Both the position numbers and the translations under genes were made by a program. The notes under the pieces are model-generated. The model did no database searches. It saw only the letters and a program-made list of their open reading frames with translations, and was not told where the DNA came from. Below, one piece after another: positions 28,183 to 36,598 of a stretch of DNA of 64,000 bases; position 1 is the first letter of the stretch, and each line of letters opens with the position of its first letter. Source of the stretch: Paenibacillus_E sp964253085 (lineage in GTDB: Bacteria > Bacillota > Bacilli > Paenibacillales > NBRC-103111); the NCBI RefSeq assembly GCF_964253085.1, contig NZ_CAXUQH020000001.1, positions 6,138,001 to 6,202,000 on the forward strand, read 5' to 3'.

Positions 28183-28276
28183 TGTAGGACTCTCCGCTCC
28201 ATATTATCTTCAGTAACAACCCAGCAAGAGGTATTATCCTATCCACTGGGCTGTTCTGATTTATACTTTGGTTAAA

Positions 28277-29629
28277 CTATTGTGCCCAAGCAGGGTCTTT
28301 GGCTGCTTTTGCCGCATCGCTTCTTCTTTTGTCGATGCTTTTCAAAATATCCTTAGGCTGCATTTTCCCTGAAAACATCGCTGAAATGTCTTTCCCCATA
28401 TCCATCCATTGCGGATTTAGGTAACTAATGGATGTTTGATACACGGTGCCTTGTTTTTTGCCATACGTATCGAAGAATGCCTTTTGATCAGGTGTATAAC
28501 GGTTCTTAATATCTTTGAAATTCAAAGCTAAGAACTTCGGCTCGTTATCCAAAAAGAATTGCAAGTTTTCTGGCTTCGTCAGATACTGAAAATATTTCTT
28601 TGCCAAATCAATATGTTTGGATCCTGAATAAATAAATTTACTTGGCGCAGCAGGATTCACATTTAATATCTGATTGTCAGCAAGCGGCATCAAGAAATAG
28701 CCAAATGTATCCGCTTTAACCTCTGGGAACGCTTTTTCGATTTGCGCCGGCAGCCCAAGATTATACACCGTCATAGCATATTTGCCGCTTGCCATGTTCT
28801 TTTCTGTATCGGCGTACGTATTTGAAAAGTAGTTATCTCCCATGTAACCCGACTTCGCAAGTTCATTGAGTTGCGTAAGTGCCTGCTCCATAATCGGTAC
28901 GTTCGCGAATTGCTCCTTATTACTATTTAGCTTATCCGTTAATCCAGGATTGACTTCTTCGAATTTAGGCCCAAGCTCAGGAAACCAAAGCACATGATGC
29001 CAGCCATCAGACACGGGTTCATAAATAGGCGTCGTGCCTGCAGACTTGATCTTCTCTGATACCGCTTTAAAATCAGCATAAGTAGTCGGTACTTTGAGGT
29101 TTAGCTTTTCATATATTTTTTTGTTATATACGATAACCCAGTCATAACTTGGATCCCAAATGGTCAGTGCATACACCTTTTTATTATAGGATCCTTGTTC
29201 TACAAAAAGAGGGTCTTCTCGTTTTACCCATTCTTCACCACTTAAATCAACCGCATTTTTTTCGACCCCGTACAAATTGTTCAAATCAAGCTGTCCGTCC
29301 TGTCCACCGAAAATATCCGGGGCTTCCTTCGCATTGAGTTTCGTCTTCAAAATATTCTGGTACTGATCTGATGGAACGATTTGGTAATCAATATGAATGC
29401 CTGTCTCCGCTTCAAACTTCTTTGCGAGCTGCATTTCGGAATCCTTTATCCAATCTTGGCTAGCCATGTAGGTCAGTGTAACTTTTTCTTTAGGCTTTTC
29501 TGTAGGTTTCGCACTATTGGTAGCACTGCTTGAAGCTGCTGGTGTTACGGTCTCCACTTTACTTCCACATCCTGCTAACATAGACGCCATAATCCCAATC
29601 GACATAATCACCGTAAATGTTTTTTTCAT
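28277..29629 (-). CDS. Sugar ABC transporter solute-binding lipoprotein
   Basis: Binding protein of the third importer, 450 residues. Lipobox MLAGC with Cys21, an Ala/Ser/Thr/Pro tether to about residue 47, then the family 1 fold (IYEKLNLKVPTTYADFKAV, ASGKYAMTVYNLGLP, NPQWMDMGKDISAMFSGK). It heads the operon binding protein-permease-permease-GH31. It is divergent from a YesM-type kinase gene; the 197-base gap between them contains a cre-like site. Confidence 0.94.
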   Translation of the reverse strand: MKKTFTVIMSIGIMASMLAGCGSKVETVTPAASSSATNSAKPTEKPKEKVTLTYMASQDWIKDSEMQLAKKFEAETGIHIDYQIVPSDQYQNILKTKLNAKEAPDIFGGQDGQLDLNNLYGVEKNAVDLSGEEWVKREDPLFVEQGSYNKKVYALTIWDPSYDWVIVYNKKIYEKLNLKVPTTYADFKAVSEKIKSAGTTPIYEPVSDGWHHVLWFPELGPKFEEVNPGLTDKLNSNKEQFANVPIMEQALTQLNELAKSGYMGDNYFSNTYADTEKNMASGKYAMTVYNLGLPAQIEKAFPEVKADTFGYFLMPLADNQILNVNPAAPSKFIYSGSKHIDLAKKYFQYLTKPENLQFFLDNEPKFLALNFKDIKNRYTPDQKAFFDTYGKKQGTVYQTSISYLNPQWMDMGKDISAMFSGKMQPKDILKSIDKRRSDAAKAAKDPAWAQ

Positions 29630-29664
29630 TGGTCTCGTTTCCCCTTTTCACTTGTGGTCGATAA

Positions 29665-29678
29665 TGTTTACGCTTTCA
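29665..29678 (-). promoter_or_regulatory. cre-like CcpA site in the divergent promoter region of the third importer
   Basis: On the minus strand TGAAAGCGTAAACA fits the cre consensus at 13 of 14 positions. It is 36 bases upstream of the solute-binding protein start codon and 149 bases from the divergent kinase gene, so it may affect both. Confidence 0.55.
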
Positions 29679-29826
29679 TTATATATGCAATTCATTTCCA
29701 TCTTCCATGGATTTACAGTGCTTTATAACTGGACATTCTTTACCTCGTCAAATTTCTTTTGACAATTCACTATAAACACCGCAAACTAAACATAAAAAAT
29801 CTTATTCATGTATTCAGTAGGAGACT

Positions 29827-31614
29827 ATGGTCATTCACAAACGTACCATTCGATTCGTTCTTTTTCAGACCTATTCCTTAATCATCATAGTGGTACTATC
29901 GTTAGTGGTTGTACCTTTTTATATGTGGTCATCCGATTTATTAAAGAAAAAGGCTGTTGAATCTCTTGATAATCTCTCACAATCCATGCAGGACAAATTA
30001 GACCTAGAAATAAGAAGAATTGACGCTGTATCCTTAAATATCTTGTATTCCAATCTAGTGAAAGACAGATTCCTCAAATTCACTGAGGGATCTGGCGACT
30101 CGATCAATAACAATAAAGATCTAGCAGACATTTTAGTTGCAGCAAATGGACCTGCTCTCCCCGTTAATCAAATTAATTTATATGATTTAGGAGGAAACAT
30201 GTTTGGATCCGGCATCGACAACCGGAGAACGAAAGTAAACTTGCCTAATAAACTTTGGTATGAAGAGGTGCTCGCAAATACCAACGGCAAATACATCACA
30301 ATTCCGGAGAAGGATGATGAGCTTTCACTATTCCTATCCTCCAAGGATGCGTATTCCATCTCACTGGTTCGGTTGTTTTTTGATGCTAATAATACCCCAG
30401 AAGGTATCGTAGAAGTCAAGCAAGATGCAGACAAATTATTTACCAACATTAATGATTACATGAAGCACAACTACGGGCAAAAGGTTATTGTATATAATGA
30501 TATTGGGGACATTATATATCCCATTGACCCCAAAGCTAAGGAACTAATTTCTTACTTTACCCTTCTGCAAACCAATTCCCATTCAGCTATCAGTAACATC
30601 CGTAACTCTATCACAAATGAGAAAGAAATTTATAGTATCGCTCATTCCGAGTACACAGGTTGGAACATTGCTCTCATTGTCTCCGAACAGCAATTATTAG
30701 GCCCCTTAAATGATTTTACCAAGAAAATCGCCATGGTTAGTTTCGCCATTCTACTACTTGCTATTTCCCTTTCTTACCTTGCAGCTAAACGAATCACAAA
30801 GCCCATAGCAAGAATGCATGCCACTATGAAATCCACAAATTTAGTAGGTATCACCTCTCATACACATTTGGAACTAAACAGCGGTTTAAACGAGCTTGAT
30901 CGCTTGCAGTTCGCTTTTAACAAGATGAGTGAACGACTGAAAGAATCGATGGACCAATTGTTAATGTCCCAGTTACAGGAACTTCAAGCCAAAATGTTAG
31001 CGCTTCAATCGCAGATGAATCCACATTTTTTATACAATACATTAACTACGATTTCCATCATGGCCGAAGAGAATATGAACGAACAAATTGTAATCATGAT
31101 TGAGAATTTATCCATGATGTTAAGATACATATCCGCTGATAATTCATCTCTTGTTCCTTTAGAAACTGAACTAGCCTATACCGAAAAGTATCTGGAATGC
31201 ATTAAAATCAGACATAAACAAAACGTTATGTATACATTTGAAATGGCAGAGAATATGCAGAATATTCCCGTTCCAAGATTAATTATTCAACCGCTTGTTG
31301 AGAATTCACTAAAGTACTCATCCAAACTGTTACCTCCATGGACAATTAAGGTGAGAGGGTATCAGGAGAACGACCACTGGTTCGTAGAAGTTACCGATAA
31401 CGGACCTGGATTTGATCAGAGAGCCATCGCTGAATTTAATAATAGGATTCAGGAAATCGAACAGACCGGGATTATTCCTGGCCTACAGCTTGATGGAATG
31501 GGGCTACTGAATATTTATCTCAGGCTGAAAATTTCTTACAGTACAAATATGTATATGCAAACCGTTAACCTACCTGATGGCGGGGCAAAGGTTATCGTTG
31601 GAGGAAAATGTTGA
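29827..31614 (+). CDS. YesM-type membrane sensor histidine kinase
   Basis: Sensor kinase of 595 residues. Membrane helix at about 14-34, an extracytoplasmic sensor region, a second helix at about 298-320, HAMP, the phospho-acceptor motif QSQMNPHFLYNTL, and an ATPase domain (QPLVENSLKYSS, DNGPGF, GMGLLNIYLRL). AGGAG lies 5 bases before the ATG. It is divergent from the third importer operon and overlaps the response regulator gene by 7 bases. The pair most likely controls that operon (inference from position). Confidence 0.93.
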   Translation: MVIHKRTIRFVLFQTYSLIIIVVLSLVVVPFYMWSSDLLKKKAVESLDNLSQSMQDKLDLEIRRIDAVSLNILYSNLVKDRFLKFTEGSGDSINNNKDLADILVAANGPALPVNQINLYDLGGNMFGSGIDNRRTKVNLPNKLWYEEVLANTNGKYITIPEKDDELSLFLSSKDAYSISLVRLFFDANNTPEGIVEVKQDADKLFTNINDYMKHNYGQKVIVYNDIGDIIYPIDPKAKELISYFTLLQTNSHSAISNIRNSITNEKEIYSIAHSEYTGWNIALIVSEQQLLGPLNDFTKKIAMVSFAILLLAISLSYLAAKRITKPIARMHATMKSTNLVGITSHTHLELNSGLNELDRLQFAFNKMSERLKESMDQLLMSQLQELQAKMLALQSQMNPHFLYNTLTTISIMAEENMNEQIVIMIENLSMMLRYISADNSSLVPLETELAYTEKYLECIKIRHKQNVMYTFEMAENMQNIPVPRLIIQPLVENSLKYSSKLLPPWTIKVRGYQENDHWFVEVTDNGPGFDQRAIAEFNNRIQEIEQTGIIPGLQLDGMGLLNIYLRLKISYSTNMYMQTVNLPDGGAKVIVGGKC

Positions 31615-32393
31615 AGGGGTGCGTCGAAGTGGAGCATACAACACAGATTCGCGTTGTAGTCGTTGAGGATGAAGAATTGATTTTGAATAATATCGTTAAG
31701 AAAATTCAATCTCTAGATACTTCCTTTGTTATCATTGGTACTGCTCAAGACGGTTTGTCCGCGCTGAAGGTTCTTGAAAATAATACTGTCGATGTTTTAT
31801 TTACGGATATTCAAATGCCTGCCATTGATGGATTAGAGCTCTTAAAGCAAGTGTCACTTCAATTTCCCCATATAGAAAAGGTAATCATCAGTGGTTTCAA
31901 CAATTTCGATTATGCGCGTCAAGCTATTAAATTCAACGTAAACGAATATTTGTTGAAACCGATCATAACTAGCGATTTGGAACAAGTCCTAATCAAGATC
32001 AAGATGTCGATTGAAAACAAAAGGCAGTTACCTAAGTCACTGCCTTCCTCCGAGAAAAATATGCGTGCACCTGAAGAAATTGTGAAGATGATTCAACTAT
32101 ATTTAAAAGAAAACTTTTATGAAGAAATTACACTGGAATCAATCTCCAGGCACTTTAATTTTCATCCTTCTTATCTTAGTAAAATTTTCATCAAACATTC
32201 AGGGGGACCACCTTCCAAATACTTAACAACAGTGCGAATAAATCACGCCAAATATTTGCTTACAAAGGAAAAGAATCTCTCTATCAGAGAAATCTCTCAG
32301 CGTGTAGGCTATCCAGATCCTTATTATTTCAGTAGAATTTTTAAACAAGTTGCAGAAAGAACCCCAACGGAGTATCGAAATTTGTTTGAGTGA
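31608..32393 (+). CDS. Short YesN-type response regulator with AraC DNA-binding domain
   Basis: Response regulator of 261 residues: receiver domain (about 14-130, phospho-acceptor Asp67 in FTDIQMP), a very short linker, then the AraC-type double helix-turn-helix (about 160-261, ending GYPDPYYFSRIFKQVAERTPTEY). It lacks the long middle region of the other YesN in this window. The ATG at 31608 has GGAGG only 3 bases away; a GTG at 31629 with AAGGGG is an alternative start. Its stop codon is 7 bases from a glycosidase remnant on the other strand. Confidence 0.9.
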   Translation: MLKGCVEVEHTTQIRVVVVEDEELILNNIVKKIQSLDTSFVIIGTAQDGLSALKVLENNTVDVLFTDIQMPAIDGLELLKQVSLQFPHIEKVIISGFNNFDYARQAIKFNVNEYLLKPIITSDLEQVLIKIKMSIENKRQLPKSLPSSEKNMRAPEEIVKMIQLYLKENFYEEITLESISRHFNFHPSYLSKIFIKHSGGPPSKYLTTVRINHAKYLLTKEKNLSIREISQRVGYPDPYYFSRIFKQVAERTPTEYRNLFE

Positions 32394-32399
32394 ATGAGT

Positions 32400-32591
32400 A
32401 GGCAACGAGAATTCCGCAGGCAACTTCCATTCGCCCGAATCCAAATCCTTCGTCTCCAGCGGTATATATCCTCTTAATCCATACTCATCAATAAATAAGT
32501 ACCATTTGTCCTCCACATTAGATTTAAATAGGATAGGACCTTCACCGCTCTTCATCCATTTGTTTCCGATATTCTCGCCGATCAGGGTAAA
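32400..32591 (-). pseudogene. Remnant of a GH43-type glycosidase (C-terminal fragment)
   Basis: The minus strand encodes, in one frame of 64 codons, a stretch very like the end of the catalytic domain of GH43 xylosidases and arabinofuranosidases: LIGENIGNKWMKSGEGPI, SNVEDKWYLFIDEYG and LETKDLDSGEW. The match stops sharply at a run of 12 A (32594-32605) on one side and at the response regulator stop codon on the other. No start, no stop in the right place, and no rest of the enzyme is present. It is best read as the scar of a deletion that removed a GH43 gene beside the arabinofuranosidase gene. Function as a gene is very unlikely. Confidence 0.7.
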
Positions 32592-32690
32592 ATAAAAAAA
32601 AAAAACTCCTAGACTACCCCACACCCTACGTGGTATCTTATTGGTATTACATTGATTCAAAATGGTATCAGCGAATGGTGGTTTAGTCAC

Positions 32691-33707
32691 ATGCAGAAAT
32701 CTCCACTTATTAAAGAAAGACTGGTCGAACAGCTTCGTGTGCAAATTCAATCCTTGCAGAAGGATCAACTCGTCAAGATCCCGTCCGAACGGGATTTGTC
32801 CGAGAACTTTGAAGCGAGCCGGGTTAGTGTAAGGGCAGCGATCAAAACTTTGGTACAGGAAGGCCTTCTCGTCCAATTACGAGGCAAAGGAACATATATC
32901 GTTCCAGCTGTACTTTTGGACACGTTATATGTCATGTGTTCATCCGATATCAAAGGAAATGACCCCTACTACACGAATTTTCTTGTCGAAATTACGAATT
33001 TAGCTGCCAAGCAAGCCATCAAAATTTCCATGGTTCACCCTGATCTGCCACGCGAAGCTGCACCTACAAGTCCGCTCATTCTAATCGGGCAGATGGATGA
33101 CGAGCAATTGGATCGGCTCAAGACGACCGGCCAGCTTTTCTCCATTCAGCGCTATGCTCATCGTGAAGATATCATCCAAATATATTTCGATGATTTTCGG
33201 ATCGGGAGCAAAGCAGCCAAAACGTTATACGATGCAGGACATCGCTCGTTCACCCTGCTAGCAGGGCCAGACAAGTACGATTCATCCAGGCTTCGTAAGC
33301 AAGGCTTCCTTGCTTATTGCCAGTCGAAAGACACGCAAGTCCAGATCATTACGGAGAAAATGAACTGGGAAGGCGGCCGCCGAGCAGCGGACCTTCTGCT
33401 TACAGCCGAGCTGCCAAATGCTATCTTCGCTGTGAATGATTGGATGGCTGCTGGTTGCATGCAAGGCCTTCGAGAAAATGGCCGCGCCATTCCGGAAGAA
33501 GTATCCATCATTGGCTGTGATGATATTCCGCTGGCTGCTCAAATATCACCAAGACTGACGACATTTAGCTTGGATGCCAAGCATCTCGTCGAGGAACTAC
33601 TTTCTGCCATTCACCGCCACCACGAACAAACGTCTATTTCACAGGAACAAATCATACTTTCGGCTGCTCTGATCAGTCGGGAGTCGGTTTCCAATATGAA
33701 ACACTAA
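32691..33707 (+). CDS. araR: AraR-like transcriptional regulator (GntR DNA-binding + LacI-type sensor domain)
   Basis: Cytoplasmic repressor of 338 residues. I use the ATG at 32691 (GGTGG 9 bases upstream); an in-frame TTG at 32652 would add 13 residues. N-terminal GntR winged helix (about 1-70, PSERDLSENFEASRVSVRAA and a LRGKGTYIV wing), then a periplasmic-binding-protein-like effector domain (about 85-335, with VSIIGCDDIPLAAQISPRLT). This GntR+LacI fusion is that of Bacillus subtilis AraR, the arabinose-responsive repressor. It lies 15 bases before an arabinofuranosidase gene, which supports an arabinose role. The symbol is by similarity of architecture. Confidence 0.85.
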   Translation: MQKSPLIKERLVEQLRVQIQSLQKDQLVKIPSERDLSENFEASRVSVRAAIKTLVQEGLLVQLRGKGTYIVPAVLLDTLYVMCSSDIKGNDPYYTNFLVEITNLAAKQAIKISMVHPDLPREAAPTSPLILIGQMDDEQLDRLKTTGQLFSIQRYAHREDIIQIYFDDFRIGSKAAKTLYDAGHRSFTLLAGPDKYDSSRLRKQGFLAYCQSKDTQVQIITEKMNWEGGRRAADLLLTAELPNAIFAVNDWMAAGCMQGLRENGRAIPEEVSIIGCDDIPLAAQISPRLTTFSLDAKHLVEELLSAIHRHHEQTSISQEQIILSAALISRESVSNMKH

Positions 33708-33722
33708 GGAGCAGATACTTTC

Positions 33723-35201
33723 ATGGCTAAGCTGACTATTCACGCGGATTCACCGCTGCAAACGATTAATCGAAATATTTACGGTCATTTCTCTGAGCAT
33801 TTAGGTCGATGTATCTATGAGGGCATCTGGGTTGGACACGACTCCCCCATCCCTAACACAGAAGGTATGCGTAACGATGTACTTGAAGCTCTCAAAAAGC
33901 TGCAAATTCCAGTTCTTCGCTGGCCTGGCGGCTGCTTTGCAGACGAATATCACTGGAAAGATGGTGTCGGTCCAGCCGAGAAACGCAAACGAATGATCAA
34001 TACGCACTGGGGCGGTGTTCTCGAGAATAACCATTTCGGTACGCATGAGTTTCTTCGTTTATGCGAAATAATCGGGGCTGAACCCTATATTAGTGGTAAT
34101 GTTGGAAGCGGTACCGTGGCGGAAATGTCGGAATGGGTAGAATATATGACCTTCGACGGCGAGTCCCCGATGGCGAACTGGCGTCAAGAAAATGGCCGTG
34201 AGAAGCCATGGAAGCTCACTTATTTTGGCGTGGGGAACGAGAACTGGGGCTGCGGTGGTGACATGCGTCCTGAATACTACGCTGATTTGTATCGTAGATA
34301 TGCTTGCTATGTAAGGAACTATGGGGATAATAAAATTTTCAAAATCGCCTGTGGCGCCAATAGCGCTGATTACAATTGGACTGAAGTCTTGATGCGTGAA
34401 GCAACGAAATACATGGATGGCATCAGTCTTCATTACTATACCCTCCCTACGGGAGTCTGGAAAGACAAAGGATCCGCAACAGATTTCAATGAACAAGACT
34501 GGTTCAACACCCTAGAGAAAACCTTATACATGGATGAACTTATTACCCGTCATTCGGCCATAATGAACACCTATGATCCTGACAAAAGAGTCGCCTTAAT
34601 CGTGGATGAATGGGGCACTTGGTACAATGTAGAGCCTGGCACGAACCCTGGCTTTCTCTATCAGCAGAATACTATCCGTGATGCGCTCGTCGCTGGCATT
34701 AATTTAAACCTTTTCCATCATCACAGTGATCGTGTACGTATGGCCAATATTGCGCAAGTTGTCAATGTATTGCAAGCGGTCATCCTTACAGAGGGTGCAG
34801 ATATGCTGCTTACACCGACTTATCATGTGTTCGATATGTATAAGGTGCATCAAGATGCGAGCTATATCGCTACGGAAGCGGTGAGCCCTTCCTATGAAAT
34901 GGATGGCAAACAAATCGATCAACTTAGCGCATCCGCTTCATTAAATGCAGACAACCAACTACATATTTCCCTTTGTAATTTGCACCATGCCGAATCGCTT
35001 GAAGTCCAATGTGACATCAAGGGACACTTTGGTGGAACGATCTCAGGTTTGGTTATCACTTCGGATACGATGGATGCGCACAATACGTTCGATGAGCCCA
35101 ATGCTGTGAACTCACAACCTTTTACCGATTATCGAGTCGAAAATGACGTTCTGCTCGTTACCCTTCCTGCCCGCTCTGTGGTCACACTTTGTCTTGCATA
35201 G
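33723..35201 (+). CDS. abfA: GH51 alpha-L-arabinofuranosidase
   Basis: Cytoplasmic retaining arabinofuranosidase of 492 residues (usual size about 500) that frees L-arabinose from imported arabino-oligosaccharides. The barrel carries RWPGGCFADEYHW, the acid/base Glu173 in GNENWGCGG and the nucleophile Glu296 in VDEWGTWY; a C-terminal beta-sandwich ends with LPARSVVTLCL. No signal peptide. It is 15 bases downstream of the AraR-like gene and 12 bases upstream of a small zinc-ribbon gene, so all three appear co-transcribed. Confidence 0.96.
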   Translation: MAKLTIHADSPLQTINRNIYGHFSEHLGRCIYEGIWVGHDSPIPNTEGMRNDVLEALKKLQIPVLRWPGGCFADEYHWKDGVGPAEKRKRMINTHWGGVLENNHFGTHEFLRLCEIIGAEPYISGNVGSGTVAEMSEWVEYMTFDGESPMANWRQENGREKPWKLTYFGVGNENWGCGGDMRPEYYADLYRRYACYVRNYGDNKIFKIACGANSADYNWTEVLMREATKYMDGISLHYYTLPTGVWKDKGSATDFNEQDWFNTLEKTLYMDELITRHSAIMNTYDPDKRVALIVDEWGTWYNVEPGTNPGFLYQQNTIRDALVAGINLNLFHHHSDRVRMANIAQVVNVLQAVILTEGADMLLTPTYHVFDMYKVHQDASYIATEAVSPSYEMDGKQIDQLSASASLNADNQLHISLCNLHHAESLEVQCDIKGHFGGTISGLVITSDTMDAHNTFDEPNAVNSQPFTDYRVENDVLLVTLPARSVVTLCLA

Positions 35202-35213
35202 GAGCCAATTCAT

Positions 35214-35501
35214 ATGGATACCTCAAGTGGAATTAGAACAGAAACCGGTTCGGATTGCAAAGGGTGTACCGCCTCTGTTCACGTAACACCCGAAGAAATC
35301 GCTAAGCTTTTCGGTGAAACGCTACGTGTGCGTAACCTGAAGCTGACTACGGAGGCTGAATATGACCGCCGCATCGCGGTCTGCACGAGCTGCAGCGACT
35401 ATCACTACGGCACAACTTGCCGCCACTGCGGCTGCTTGATGGGCGTGAAAGCAAAACTTAGCAGTGCCCGTTGTCCTTCTCCACATGGCAGCAAATGGTA
35501 A
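35214..35501 (+). CDS. Small cysteine-rich zinc-ribbon-like protein (DUF6171-like)
   Basis: A 95-residue soluble protein of unknown function. Two cysteine groups are visible: CKGC near residue 19, and CTSC...CRHCGC plus a later Cys (about 56-87), which could bind one or two zinc ions. The middle is a short helical segment (VTPEEIAKLFGETL). The pattern fits the DUF6171 family as I remember it. It starts 12 bases after the arabinofuranosidase gene and before a terminator, so it belongs to that operon, but I cannot link it to arabinose use. Confidence 0.75.
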   Translation: MDTSSGIRTETGSDCKGCTASVHVTPEEIAKLFGETLRVRNLKLTTEAEYDRRIAVCTSCSDYHYGTTCRHCGCLMGVKAKLSSARCPSPHGSKW

Positions 35502-35520
35502 CCCTCAACACTAAAATAAA

Positions 35521-35559
35521 AAGATCGCTTCCTCACTTTTACAGTGGGCAAGCGATCTT
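35521..35559. terminator. Bidirectional terminator between converging genes
   Basis: AAGATCGCTT and AAGCGATCTT form a perfect 10-base-pair stem around a 19-base loop, with A-rich sequence on the left and TTATTTATTT on the right. It serves the arabinofuranosidase operon and the converging dioxygenase gene. Confidence 0.85.
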
Positions 35560-35564
35560 CTTAT

Positions 35565-36407
35565 TTATTTACGGCTATATAACAATGGATTCAGCTCAGA
35601 GGCTGCCAGCTCCCCCGGCTGCAAGCCAGGGAACCACCTGTTCAAATCACTCTCACGCGCTTTACTATCCGGTTCAGCAATCCGCAAGCCATCCGCATAA
35701 TAAATGACGGTCATAACTTTGCGCATCGTATCCGTCGGATTGCCAGGTGCGCTATGCAGCGTCCATCCAGCATGGAACGTAGCATCCCCTGCTGCCATCG
35801 CGCCATGAGACTTTGTCTCAAAGCCCTTACCCTCGATATATCCTGCCAAAGTACGATGGGATTCATCGGAAATAACCATTTTATTAATGTAGCCAATGAG
35901 ATGGGATTCCGAAGCAAATGTCATGGACCCTACTGCCTCTGAAATCGGCACAAGCGGCATCCACATCGTAATCGTTTTATCGGTATCCAGCGGCCAATAA
36001 ATTTGATCTTGATGCCAAGGGGTATGACCGCCATGCGGTTCCTTGTACAACGCTTGATCATGATACATGCGAACGCCGTCAACGCCCATTAAGTCAGCAG
36101 CAATCTTGGCAAAACGCTTAGCAAAAACGAAACGTCGGATCGCTTCACTTTGCTCCCATAAATTCGAAATTTGAATAAACGCCTTCCCATACGTATCACG
36201 TTGATCTAGTGGTTTATCTTGGTTGTTCAACGTTTTCACCAAGTTGGATATGATCGGCTCATACACATGGATCTCAGCTTCGCTCGCTACGCCTCGAAGA
36301 GCGATATGACCATCTCGTTGATAGCATTCCTGCTGTTCCTTCGACAACGTATAACAGTCTTCTAATAACGGCAATGCATGGATTGGATTAGCTTCAAGAT
36401 TACTCAT
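35565..36407 (-). CDS. Phytanoyl-CoA dioxygenase (PhyH) family protein
   Basis: Predicted Fe(II)/2-oxoglutarate-dependent oxygenase of 280 residues, cytoplasmic. The iron ligands appear as the HxD pair in PWHQDQIYW and a later His in the segment HAGWTLHSAPGN, with an Arg soon after (DTMRKVMTV) for 2-oxoglutarate. Substrate unknown; bacterial PhyH proteins act on many small molecules. It is divergent from an AraC-type regulator. Its promoter has a perfect -10 box, a poor -35 box and two direct repeats 21 bases apart that abut the -35, suggesting AraC-type activation. Confidence 0.88.
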   Translation of the reverse strand: MSNLEANPIHALPLLEDCYTLSKEQQECYQRDGHIALRGVASEAEIHVYEPIISNLVKTLNNQDKPLDQRDTYGKAFIQISNLWEQSEAIRRFVFAKRFAKIAADLMGVDGVRMYHDQALYKEPHGGHTPWHQDQIYWPLDTDKTITMWMPLVPISEAVGSMTFASESHLIGYINKMVISDESHRTLAGYIEGKGFETKSHGAMAAGDATFHAGWTLHSAPGNPTDTMRKVMTVIYYADGLRIAEPDSKARESDLNRWFPGLQPGELAASELNPLLYSRK

Positions 36408-36442
36408 GCGCTATGCACCTCAATTTGTCTATTTATAGCTTT

Positions 36443-36471
36443 ATTATACGACCCAACTGCCTTATAATCTT
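36443..36471 (-). promoter_or_regulatory. Predicted activator-dependent promoter of the PhyH-family gene
   Basis: The -10 box is TATAAT (36443-36448, minus strand). A 17-base spacer separates it from a poor -35 box, AAGATT (36466-36471). The start codon is at 36407, so the leader would be about 30 bases. Confidence 0.55.
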
Positions 36472-36499
36472 TGTCAAACAAGGTTATTGATTTGTCAAA
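36470..36499 (+). promoter_or_regulatory. Direct repeat TTTGTCAAA x2, 21 bases apart: candidate AraC-family operator
   Basis: TTTGTCAAA occurs at 36470-36478 and 36491-36499. The 21-base period equals two helical turns, the spacing AraC-family proteins use for tandem half-sites. The proximal copy touches the -35 box of the PhyH-family promoter. The divergent AraC-type gene at 36599 is the obvious binding protein (inference). Confidence 0.55.
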
Positions 36500-36598
36500 A
36501 ACAACTGGATTTCAGTATGCCACCTGCACTAGAATAAGAGTAGCGTACAGCACCTATCGTCCGAAAAACTTGGGAATTTATATGAAAAGAGGTCTTCC

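Noticed and set aside
32223..32876. A 217-codon open frame on the minus strand
   Set aside because: It overlaps two well-supported plus-strand genes at both ends. Only its middle (32400-32591) resembles a real protein, so it is annotated as a GH43 remnant, not a gene.
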